In this document: piece by piece, positions 1 through 6,927 of the stretch | How positions within the stretch are numbered: the first letter of the stretch is position 1 | Layout of the letters: every line of letters starts with the position of its first letter | NCBI GenBank assembly: GCA_002315475.1 | Contig: DCGI01000070.1 | Location: 1,111-32,112, forward strand | DNA: 31,002 nt | Reading direction: 5' to 3' | From: Christensenella sp. UBA1782 | Lineage (GTDB): Bacteria; Bacillota; Clostridia; Christensenellales; DTU072 | Position numbers and translations under genes: made by a program | Notes under the pieces: model-generated | The model's input: only the letters and a program-made list of their open reading frames with translations | What the model was told of the DNA's origin: nothing | Databases searched by the model: none

Positions 1-1
1 C

Positions 2-142
2 GTTTTGACAAATATGTAAATCACTCATAATTGGACACTCCGAAAAAAGGAGTGGTTAATTTGAAAGGATTTTGGACGAAACGAAGGAAAGTTGCAAACG
101 GTCTACTACGACCGCACGTTTCGTTCAAATGTTTGTCAAAAC
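2..142. repeat. Structured ~140-nt repeat with inverted ends, copy 1
   Basis: The ends are inverted repeats: GTTTTGACAAAtAT on the left and its near-complement on the right (one mismatch in 14). Inside are a hairpin with stem CACTCC/GGAGTG (34-55 region), extended outward by an A/T-rich stem, and a second stem GGACGAAACG/CGTTTCGTTC enclosing a further small hairpin. The whole unit could fold as a closed stem carrying two arms, as RNA or as extruded DNA. It has no ORF. It could be a MITE-like element or a small structured RNA; the sequence alone does not decide. Confidence 0.8.
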
Positions 143-207
143 TATCTTTTATCCTTAGACAATAGACGATTCTGAAAATAAAAATTGTTTTTATTTCTTC
201 TTATTTC

Positions 208-346
208 GTTTTGACAAATATGTAAATCACTCATAATTAGACACTCTGGAAAAGGAGTGGTTAATTTGAAGGGATTTTGGACGATACGAAGGAAAGTTGT
301 AGTGAACTACTACGACCGCACGTTTCGTTCAAATATTTGTCAAAAC
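208..346. repeat. Structured ~140-nt repeat with inverted ends, copy 2
   Basis: This is a close direct repeat of the element at 2-142, beginning 206 nt after it. The inverted ends are perfect over 14 bp here (GTTTTGACAAATAT). Differences from copy 1 mostly keep pairing: the CACTCC/GGAGTG stem becomes CACTCT/GGAGTG (a G-U pair), and the A/T stem swaps a G-U for an A-U pair. The inner loop of the second arm is remodelled but still makes an 8-bp hairpin, GTTGTAGT/ACTACGAC. One U-U mismatch appears in the outer stem of that arm. Confidence 0.8.
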
Positions 347-409
347 TATAATTATATCCATAAAAAATATACCAATATACCGAAATCATTTGTTATTACC
401 TACTTTTTC

Positions 410-450
410 GTTTTGACAAATATGTAAATCACTCATAATTAAACACTCCG
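410..450. repeat. Truncated copy 3 of the structured repeat
   Basis: The first ~41 nt of the repeat recur here, 202 nt after the start of copy 2. The match stops inside the first arm of the first hairpin, and unrelated sequence carrying the promoter of the next gene follows. Like the other copies, it begins with TTGACA followed 17 nt later by TAATTA, a weak promoter-like pair. The 63-65 nt between copies are A/T-rich and not similar to each other. Confidence 0.75.
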
Positions 451-455
451 ACTTT

Positions 456-484
456 TTGACATTTCGGAAGAATTCTGTTATTAT
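456..484 (+). promoter_or_regulatory. Sigma-A promoter giving a leaderless permease mRNA
   Basis: TTGACA at 456-461, a 17-nt spacer and TATTAT at 479-484. Only six bases separate the -10 box from the ATG at 491, so the expected start of transcription falls at or within a base or two of the start codon. There is no room for a ribosome binding site and none is present. Confidence 0.75.
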
Positions 485-490
485 ATTATT

Positions 491-2800
491 ATGGGAATTC
501 GTTTATTTTTTAGGCATTTATTTAACAGTATCAATCGGCGCAAGGCACAACCTTTTTTGCTGGTTTTTGTTATTGCCTGCGCCGTAGTCGTCAGCATTTC
601 GACCATCAATCTAAAGACGTACACCATCGAAAACGTGGAGCAACAGAACCGAGCCGTATACGGGACGACCGATATTGTCGTTTCGGTCAATTCTTTATCC
701 CCTCGTTTTTCTTTTGTCGACGGCGCCAAAAGGCAATTCGGCGATAAAGCGAACATTTGCGGTGTTTTTACTTTACCCGTTTTTTACGGCGAAAACAACG
801 ATTTTCTGTACGGTATAGCCACCGATTTCACCGACATCTGCAAAATATTTGACTTCAAATTTATACAATACTCCTACGCAAGTACCGATTCGGCCGCTTC
901 CCTCGTTTTTCTTTCGCAAACCGCATCCGAACAATACGGCTTTCACTTGGGTGACACCTTGACGTTCAACATTATGGGCAACGTCCTACGATACGAAGTC
1001 GCAGGCATTTCCGCCAATCGTTTTTTGGATACCTACGACATTATGGTAGACACTTCTTCCCTGATGGAAGCGATATTCGACGATTCCCTCATCGTCCAAA
1101 TGCTTTTTGCGGACGCCGATTTTGCGGGGCAACTTTATTTTGATTTACTCGTAGACGATCCGAACTTTTATACCGAGCTTAGAGAGTACTACTACGATAT
1201 GACGGTTACCGACGTAGCCATGTTGGAGGGCGTGACGTACGGGTTGGACGAAATCATTTTTTTGATGATTCTTGCCATTCTCTTTTTTGTCATGTGCGTC
1301 ATTTATTTTTGTTGTTACATTCTTGCGACGCAACGGGTGGAAGACACCTATTTATTCTATTGCGTAGGCGCAAAGTCTTATATGCTAAACGCCTTATCCT
1401 TCTGCGAATTGGCACTCTATTGGTTTTTAGGCTCCGTCATCGGCATTGCCGCATCTTACCCGACGGGACAGCTGATTATCGACGCATGCAAGCTCACGTA
1501 TAGTACAAACGTGCTATCTCCTTCGACGGTTATTATCTCCGTCGTTCTGTTGTTCTTTGCCACGGAAGGAAGTTTAATCTTATATATCCTTTCCGACCTC
1601 TTTATGAAAAAGCAAAGGAGAAAAGAAAAGAAAAAACAGCTGAAAAAAAGAAATGCCGAACCTATCCTTCTTCTTTTACTTTGGGTTACCGTATTCACGC
1701 TTTTGGTATTATCTTTCTTTGTAAACAAGACATTCAAATGGTATCTCGGTCTGTCCGATTTCTTCTTTTTCATACTTGCCGTAGCCATGACGTCCAAACA
1801 TACTTGCGCCAAACTCCCCCGCTTGTTTTTCAAAAACAAGCGGTTCGACGTCACCACTCGTTATGCCTTTAAGAACATTCAAAAAACTACGACGTTAAGC
1901 AATCTAACCGTCCTCATGGGCACTTTGACGATTTCGATAGCGTGCATCGTATTGATGATTATGTGCTTTTCGGTATCCATGGAACAATGTAGAACCCTAA
2001 TAAAGGGCGACTACATGGTCATGTACGCCCCCGATACGTCCATCGAAGCGTTACGAAACAGTGACAAAGTTTCTTCGGTAGAGTCTTTGTACCGAGAGCA
2101 ATCGCCCATGCCCGAAGTCGGCGTAAGGCGGTACGATATCTATTCGGCGACCGACAGCAGTCTCTTTCAGGGGTTGTTCCATTTAGACGAATTACCGCAA
2201 AAGAACGAAGCGTACGTTTTCGGATTATTTGCCGAACGTATCGGCGTGGAAATCGGCGAAACCTTTACCATACGCATCGGAGACAAAACGTTCGAGTTGG
2301 TTTACGCCAAAAGCCTACCCGTCAATACGAACGGAATCGTCGTGAATTCCGAATATCTGGGATTGCCGTATAACTATACCATCGTTCAAGCCAAAGAAGG
2401 CGTTAGCGACGAAGAACTTTACGACGAAATGCAATCCATTCTGTCGCATGAAGGGGCTTTGGTCTTAAACGTCAACCAAATCAACGATTTCTTTATCGAC
2501 TCCAACAGTTATAGCTATTATTGTTGTTTATTCCTTTTGATCGTCGTCCTACTCTTTTCGGCAATAGGCATTATGGACAATATTGCATCCTCTTACCGCT
2601 CGAGAAGGGAACAGTTTACTTGCTACGCACTCGCAGGCATGAGCAAACAAAACTTACGAAAAATGAAAGGAACCGAACTTGCCACAACCATCTTCTGCGG
2701 CATAATTATCGGACTTATTGTCGTGCCCTTAGCCTATACGATTATCTATGAATGTGCCCTTGGTCAAGGAATCAATCTTTTGTGGTTGTTTGGGGCATAA
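491..2800 (+). CDS. FtsX-type ABC transporter permease, apparently lacking its last helix
   Basis: A 769-residue membrane protein with the layout of a two-module MacB/FtsX-like permease. Helix 1 is at about 21-40, a large extracytoplasmic domain at 41-250, and helices at about 254-279, 300-322, 343-370, 391-411 and 421-434. A second module has helices at 469-496, an outer domain, then 675-697 and 728-752. The segment after the 675-697 helix (RSRREQFTCYALAGMSKQ) is the typical FtsX coupling loop. The first module has three helices after its outer domain, but the second has only two before the stop, so the usual final helix seems missing. No ATPase gene lies beside it, so it is an orphan here. 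The family moves lipids, lipoproteins or peptides or resists antibiotics; no substrate can be named. The ATG at 491 is chosen because it follows the -10 box directly and starts a proper amphipathic N terminus. Confidence 0.75.
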   Translation: MGIRLFFRHLFNSINRRKAQPFLLVFVIACAVVVSISTINLKTYTIENVEQQNRAVYGTTDIVVSVNSLSPRFSFVDGAKRQFGDKANICGVFTLPVFYGENNDFLYGIATDFTDICKIFDFKFIQYSYASTDSAASLVFLSQTASEQYGFHLGDTLTFNIMGNVLRYEVAGISANRFLDTYDIMVDTSSLMEAIFDDSLIVQMLFADADFAGQLYFDLLVDDPNFYTELREYYYDMTVTDVAMLEGVTYGLDEIIFLMILAILFFVMCVIYFCCYILATQRVEDTYLFYCVGAKSYMLNALSFCELALYWFLGSVIGIAASYPTGQLIIDACKLTYSTNVLSPSTVIISVVLLFFATEGSLILYILSDLFMKKQRRKEKKKQLKKRNAEPILLLLLWVTVFTLLVLSFFVNKTFKWYLGLSDFFFFILAVAMTSKHTCAKLPRLFFKNKRFDVTTRYAFKNIQKTTTLSNLTVLMGTLTISIACIVLMIMCFSVSMEQCRTLIKGDYMVMYAPDTSIEALRNSDKVSSVESLYREQSPMPEVGVRRYDIYSATDSSLFQGLFHLDELPQKNEAYVFGLFAERIGVEIGETFTIRIGDKTFELVYAKSLPVNTNGIVVNSEYLGLPYNYTIVQAKEGVSDEELYDEMQSILSHEGALVLNVNQINDFFIDSNSYSYYCCLFLLIVVLLFSAIGIMDNIASSYRSRREQFTCYALAGMSKQNLRKMKGTELATTIFCGIIIGLIVVPLAYTIIYECALGQGINLLWLFGA

Positions 2801-2825
2801 CGACTGACAACTAAGTATTTCCTTC

Positions 2826-2855
2826 TTGACATATCGGACGCTTTCCCCCTATAAT
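2826..2855 (+). promoter_or_regulatory. Sigma-A promoter giving a leaderless alpha-galactosidase mRNA
   Basis: TTGACA at 2826-2831, an 18-nt spacer and a perfect TATAAT at 2850-2855. Six bases then lead to the ATG at 2862, the same -10-to-ATG distance as for the upstream permease. The reading frame is open back to the TTG at 2826, but that TTG is the -35 box itself and has no ribosome binding site. Confidence 0.8.
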
Positions 2856-2861
2856 AAAGTC

Positions 2862-4865
2862 ATGAAGGCTCTTGCTTATTACAAAACGTTGACGGAAAAC
2901 CCGTCGGCTTTTCCCCTATCTTTCACCTACGGGTGCAAAAACTTTCGAGGATTTCCGCAAAACGATTTTTCTCTCGTCGAACAAAGCGAAACCACGCAAG
3001 GCGAAAAAAGAACCGCTCGTCTGTCTTTTCGACACGAAAATCTGCGTATCGACGTAGAACTCAATCTTTACGAAAACTACGACGCCATAGAGTATACCGT
3101 TTTCTTTTCGCCTTTCTTTTCCGAAAAAACCGACGTACTCCGAAAAGTATACGCCTTGGATTATACCCTGCCGCAAGAGTACTCTTCCCTGTTCGGCATG
3201 CTCGGCGATCATAAAAACGCCTATCGAGAATACCAAACGGATCTACGCAAAACCGACGTTTCCTTTGTCTCCGACATGGGACGTCCCACGCATATCTACG
3301 CCCCCTATTTTCAGCTTTCTTCTCCCGCCGACGGCATCCGAATGGCTTTGGGTTGGTGCGGGACGTGGAAGGCTTCCTTTTCCCGAAAGAAAAAAAACGT
3401 TACGGTAAAAATGCAAGGTTGTCTCGGATTGGATACCTATTTGTTACCCAATGAAAAAATCCGTACGCCTCAAGTCGTTTTTCTCTTTTTCGAAGGGAAC
3501 GACGGAACAAACGCTTGGCGAAAATGGATGCGAGAATGCGTTTTTCCCAAACAGGACGGCAAACCGATACCTCCCTTCTCCACCGTATTCTATGCCATGG
3601 ATACGGGGAAGCCCAACAGCGACGGAAGCATCTCGGAGTCCTACGAATCCTACGCAAGAAGCATGGACGCCTTTTATCGAGAAGGTCTGAGCGCCGACTT
3701 CCGTTGGTTCGATGCCGGGTGGTATTGCGATCCCGACGGCAATACGGTAGAAAGAGACTGGAGTCACACCATCGGTTCTTGGGAACTCGATAAAGTCAAA
3801 TGGCCCGAAAAAACCTTCTTGGAGTCCGTACTGTACGCACGCAAACACAATACCAAAACTCTCGTTTGGTTCGAGCCGGAGCGACTTACTCACACGCCCT
3901 CTCTCATCAAGAATTACGGTCTGCAAAAAGACTGGATTCTGTATTCGCAACCAAAGTCCATACGCTTTTGGCTTAATAAAAACATTCGTGAATTATTGGA
4001 TTTAGGTAACCCGAATGCAAGAAAGTGGGCACTAAACCGCATATTGTCATTCTTTGATCGGAACGATATCGACATGTACCGAGAAGACTTCAATACCGAT
4101 CCCGCCTCTTTTTGGCGTACGACGGACAAAAAACTCGGACGCCATCGGAAAGGCATCACCGAAAACAAATACGTACAAGGACATTATTTACTATGGGATG
4201 AAATCCTCGCCTATTGCAAAGAACATCGAAAATGCACTTTCTTGGATGTCTGCGCTTCGGGCGGCGGGCGAAACGATATAGAATCTTTGCGGCGAGCCGT
4301 CCCGATTTTACGAAGCGATCGAGACCGCACCACCATAGACGTCCGCTTGTCGATGACCACCTCTCTATGCAAATGGATTCCGTTCAACGGTGCCGTCGCC
4401 AAAGAATCCGACGGAGAATTGGATAACGGGTTTTTCGACGTATACGTTCTGCGTGCAAGCTATTTACCGGTATTCAGTTTGAGTGCCGCTTGGTCGCTCG
4501 ATCCTACCTTGTCCTATCCTTTACTGCGACAAGCGCAAGAGGAGTGGAACCGAATCAAAGAGTATTTCTTCTACGATTTTTACGTACTGACACCCTATAA
4601 CGAAGCCACCGACAACACCCGTTGGACGGTCTACGAATACTTGGACGGCAAAACGCAAAAAGGCGTTTTGCAAGCATTCCGTCCTCCGCATTGTAAACAG
4701 AATAACGTTCTAGTTTCCTGTCAAGGCATCGAGCCAAACCGTTCTTATCGTTTACAAGACGTCGACGGGGAAGAACGTATCCTTTCGGGAAAGGACTTGA
4801 CCTCCTTCACCATCCGTGCCGACACCCCTCGCAAAGCTTTGATTCTTTACTTTTCGGCTTTATGA
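2862..4865 (+). CDS. Alpha-galactosidase, glycoside hydrolase family 36
   Basis: A 667-residue retaining glycosidase expected to cleave terminal alpha-galactose from raffinose-type sugars. The N-terminal third is the beta-sandwich and the centre the (beta/alpha)8 barrel. Family signatures are RWFDAGWY (near residue 285), WFEPER, the nucleophile segment YREDFN with Asp409, and CASGGGRND followed by LRSD with the likely acid/base Asp486. A small beta domain closes the protein. There is no signal peptide, so it should act in the cytoplasm on imported sugar. No sugar transporter or regulator lies nearby; the upstream permease is not a sugar-importer type. The start at 2862 is preferred over the TTG at 2826 because the promoter occupies that segment. 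The exact substrate within GH36 is not certain. Confidence 0.88.
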   Translation: MKALAYYKTLTENPSAFPLSFTYGCKNFRGFPQNDFSLVEQSETTQGEKRTARLSFRHENLRIDVELNLYENYDAIEYTVFFSPFFSEKTDVLRKVYALDYTLPQEYSSLFGMLGDHKNAYREYQTDLRKTDVSFVSDMGRPTHIYAPYFQLSSPADGIRMALGWCGTWKASFSRKKKNVTVKMQGCLGLDTYLLPNEKIRTPQVVFLFFEGNDGTNAWRKWMRECVFPKQDGKPIPPFSTVFYAMDTGKPNSDGSISESYESYARSMDAFYREGLSADFRWFDAGWYCDPDGNTVERDWSHTIGSWELDKVKWPEKTFLESVLYARKHNTKTLVWFEPERLTHTPSLIKNYGLQKDWILYSQPKSIRFWLNKNIRELLDLGNPNARKWALNRILSFFDRNDIDMYREDFNTDPASFWRTTDKKLGRHRKGITENKYVQGHYLLWDEILAYCKEHRKCTFLDVCASGGGRNDIESLRRAVPILRSDRDRTTIDVRLSMTTSLCKWIPFNGAVAKESDGELDNGFFDVYVLRASYLPVFSLSAAWSLDPTLSYPLLRQAQEEWNRIKEYFFYDFYVLTPYNEATDNTRWTVYEYLDGKTQKGVLQAFRPPHCKQNNVLVSCQGIEPNRSYRLQDVDGEERILSGKDLTSFTIRADTPRKALILYFSAL

Positions 4866-4942
4866 TTTCTATACAAAGTTTTAGGGGTTTTTGCATTCTT
4901 TTGTTTTAGCACCCAAACGTTAAAAGTAACACGGGAAGCCGT

Positions 4943-4980
4943 AAAAAAAGAACAGAGTCCGAAAACCCTGTTCCTTTTTC
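4943..4980. terminator. Bidirectional intrinsic terminator with UUCG loop
   Basis: A 10-bp stem at 4950-4973, read on the minus strand as GAACAGGGTT, TTCG loop, GGACTCTGTTC-type arm, is followed by seven T. On the plus strand the same stem is followed by CTTTTTC. It lies between the convergent ends of the alpha-galactosidase and reverse rubrerythrin genes, so it can serve both; it is stronger for the minus strand. Confidence 0.85.
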
Positions 4981-4997
4981 CTTGCTTTTTTTGCAAA

Positions 4998-5546
4998 TTA
5001 TTTCTTAAAATATCTTGCCAAAAGACCTGCGAACGCTTTGCCGTGTCTTGCTTCGTCACGAGCCATTTCGTGAACGGTATCGTGGATGGCGTCGAGGTTG
5101 GCGGCCTTTGCCATTTTAGCAAGGTCAAACTTGCCGGCGGTGGCACCGTTTTCGGCTTCGACACGCATAGAAAGGTTCTTTTCGGTGGAATCGGTCAAAA
5201 CTTCTCCGAGCATTTCGGCAAACTTAGCGGCGTGTTCGGCTTCTTCGTAAGCGGCTTTTTCCCAATACAAACCGATTTCCGGATACCCTTCGCGATGAGC
5301 GACACGAGCCATAGCGAGATACATACCGACTTCGCAACATTCTCCGTTAAAGTTGGCACGAAGACCTTCTTTGATTTCTTCGGGTACGTCTTTGGCGATG
5401 CCGACCACGTGTTCGGCTGCCCAACTCATGGCACCTTCGATAACTTCTACAAACTTTTCGCCGGGTGCCTTGCAAAGGGGGCATTGTTCCGGTCTGACGT
5501 CGGACTCAACGATTTGTCCGCAAACTAAACATTTCCATTTTCTCAT
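4998..5546 (-). CDS. Reverse rubrerythrin
   Basis: A 182-residue di-iron peroxidase of anaerobes that removes hydrogen peroxide and oxygen with electrons passed through its rubredoxin site. The rubredoxin-like Fe(Cys)4 domain is at the N terminus (Cys6, Cys9, Cys22, Cys25), the reverse of classical rubrerythrin. A ferritin-like four-helix domain follows, with metal-ligand motifs around NGECCEVGMYLAMAR, EEAEHAAKF and DEARHGKAF. A strong ribosome site (GGAGGTAA) precedes the ATG. It has its own promoter with a palindromic operator candidate, and it is the last gene after metK-recD2-comF-flavin reductase on this strand. The flavoprotein upstream could be an electron partner, but that is inference. 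Confidence 0.93.
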   Translation of the reverse strand: MRKWKCLVCGQIVESDVRPEQCPLCKAPGEKFVEVIEGAMSWAAEHVVGIAKDVPEEIKEGLRANFNGECCEVGMYLAMARVAHREGYPEIGLYWEKAAYEEAEHAAKFAEMLGEVLTDSTEKNLSMRVEAENGATAGKFDLAKMAKAANLDAIHDTVHEMARDEARHGKAFAGLLARYFKK

Positions 5547-5576
5547 TATGAGTTACCTCCAAAATTTGATACTATT

Positions 5577-5604
5577 ATTATACCATGAATTGCCGGAAAG
5601 TCAA
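5577..5604 (-). promoter_or_regulatory. Promoter of the reverse rubrerythrin gene
   Basis: On the minus strand, TTGACT (5604-5599), a 16-nt spacer and a perfect TATAAT (5582-5577). It lies about 31 bases before the ATG, leaving room for the strong GGAGGTAA site. Confidence 0.75.
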
Positions 5605-5609
5605 TGGCT

Positions 5610-5622
5610 GATTATCATAATC
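5610..5622. promoter_or_regulatory. Palindrome resembling a PerR/Fur-family operator
   Basis: GATTATCATAATC is a perfect 6-1-6 palindrome ending five bases upstream of the -35 box of the reverse rubrerythrin promoter. PerR boxes in Clostridia and Bacilli have a related A/T-rich 7-1-7 form, and rubrerythrins are known PerR targets there. The outermost base pair does not match the 7-1-7 pattern, so the assignment is tentative. Confidence 0.4.
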
Positions 5623-5640
5623 GGCTAGATAAAAGAATCG

Positions 5641-6261
5641 TTATTTCCGAATAAAATTCGTATAGACGTGTTCTTCCTTAACCGGCAGTCCGAAAGTGTC
5701 TTTCCCGAGCCGTATCGAACGCAATAAAAAGACGAAATTCCTTGCGAGGGTTCTCATCATCTGCATCCCTTCTTCGTCGAGAGCCGCTTCCTCTCCGTTT
5801 TTCCCATGCACGCCGTTCCAATACTGCCCCGCCGCAACAGGCATACCGCTGATCAGAAAATACTTGTTGAGTTCGTCAAACGTTGCCGTCAAACCGCCTC
5901 GCCTTGCCACGCATACGGCGGCACCGACCTTCATGGTCTTATCAAACGAGGTACTGTAAAACAGTCTGTCGAGGGCGGCAATCAAGGTAGCATTCGCAGA
6001 GGCATAATATACGGGCGAAGCGACGATTAAACCGTCCGCTTCGGCAAACTTCGGCGCAATCTCGTTGACGATGTCGTCGATGACGCATTTACCCGTTTTT
6101 CCGCACCCTCCGCACGCCATACATCCCCGTACGGGTTGATTACCCACTTGTACCGTTTCCGAAGCAATCCCTTCGGCACGCAAAATCCTTTCGATTTCCG
6201 CCAAAGCTCTTGCCGTCGTGCCGTTGGAATGCGGACTTCCGTTCAATAACAATACTTTCAT
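5641..6261 (-). CDS. NADPH-dependent FMN reductase / iron-sulfur flavoprotein family
   Basis: A 206-residue flavodoxin-fold protein. The N-terminal LLLNGSPHSNGTT loop binds FMN phosphate, and SPVYYASANATLIAALDR is the second FMN contact typical of the family. Four cysteines at 47, 50, 53 and 59 (CMACGGCGKTGKC) match the cluster of iron-sulfur flavoproteins, though many relatives keep a partial set. It may reduce quinones, flavins or metal centres; the electron acceptor cannot be read from sequence. A good AGGAGG site precedes the ATG. It lies 21 bases after comF in the same unit, with the reverse rubrerythrin next. Confidence 0.85.
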   Translation of the reverse strand: MKVLLLNGSPHSNGTTARALAEIERILRAEGIASETVQVGNQPVRGCMACGGCGKTGKCVIDDIVNEIAPKFAEADGLIVASPVYYASANATLIAALDRLFYSTSFDKTMKVGAAVCVARRGGLTATFDELNKYFLISGMPVAAGQYWNGVHGKNGEEAALDEEGMQMMRTLARNFVFLLRSIRLGKDTFGLPVKEEHVYTNFIRK

Positions 6262-6282
6262 AAAATCCTCCTTTTGGTATCC

Positions 6283-6927
6283 CTATGCTCGTGAAAGAGT
6301 TATACAAATTACTTCTTTTGCTCCGCTCTCCCGTAAAGAATCGGCTGCCGTAGATAAGGTCGCTCCGCTCGTCACGATATCGTCCAATAAAAGAACGTTT
6401 TTATCGGAGACGTCGTCGGCGCAAAAGCAACCTTCCATATTCCGATACCTTTCCGAAAAATCCACCGTAGCTTGATCCATACTGTCTTTGGCTCGATGCA
6501 AGGCGTACGAAAGGGGCAAATTCGTCTCCTCGCAAAACGCCTTTGCCACCTTTTCCATCGGATCGTATCCCCGTCTGCGAAAGTTCTTATTGCCGCAGGG
6601 AATATAACAAACTTCGTCGCAGGACAAAGCGTTTTCCCGAAACAGACGAGCCATGTAAACGGCTATCGAGCGAGCAAAAAAGGTTTGGTCGTCGTCTTTA
6701 TAGCCGATAACGATATCCCGCACCAACCCTTGGTACGCAAAGCAAGAATATACGGTCAAATCCCCGTAGGTATTCTTTTCTTTCGTTAGTTTCTCCAAAC
6801 CGTCGGCGCAGTCGATGCAAAACCCGCTTGCGCGGTCGTCCTCGTCCGTCAATTCGCATCCGCACCCGTTACAAGTAATTCCTTCGGGAAAGAAAAAGGA
6901 AAGCACTTTCGATAAGAATTTACGCAT
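6283..6927 (-). CDS. comF: ComF family protein (phosphoribosyltransferase-like)
   Basis: A 214-residue protein. The N terminus holds a short zinc-finger region (CNGCGCEL and CIDC, residues 19-41), and the C-terminal half is a type I phosphoribosyltransferase fold with the PRPP-binding motif VLLLDDIVTSGATL. In Bacillus and Haemophilus ComF/ComFC is needed for DNA uptake during transformation, but homologues are widespread and may act in DNA repair or salvage. The start codon overlaps the end of recD2 by 8 bases, so the two are translationally coupled. A shared role with the helicase in handling single-stranded DNA is plausible inference. No other competence gene lies in the window. Confidence 0.88.
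   Translation of the reverse strand: MRKFLSKVLSFFFPEGITCNGCGCELTDEDDRASGFCIDCADGLEKLTKEKNTYGDLTVYSCFAYQGLVRDIVIGYKDDDQTFFARSIAVYMARLFRENALSCDEVCYIPCGNKNFRRRGYDPMEKVAKAFCEETNLPLSYALHRAKDSMDQATVDFSERYRNMEGCFCADDVSDKNVLLLDDIVTSGATLSTAADSLRESGAKEVICITLSRA

Noticed and set aside
1..450. CRISPR array at the left edge
   Set aside because: The repeat unit is ~140 nt, far longer than any CRISPR repeat, it has inverted ends with internal hairpins, and no cas gene is present.
2826..2861. TTG start for the alpha-galactosidase giving 12 more residues
   Set aside because: The TTG is the first part of the -35 box, the added codons cover the promoter, and there is no ribosome site; the ATG at 2862 fits the family start.
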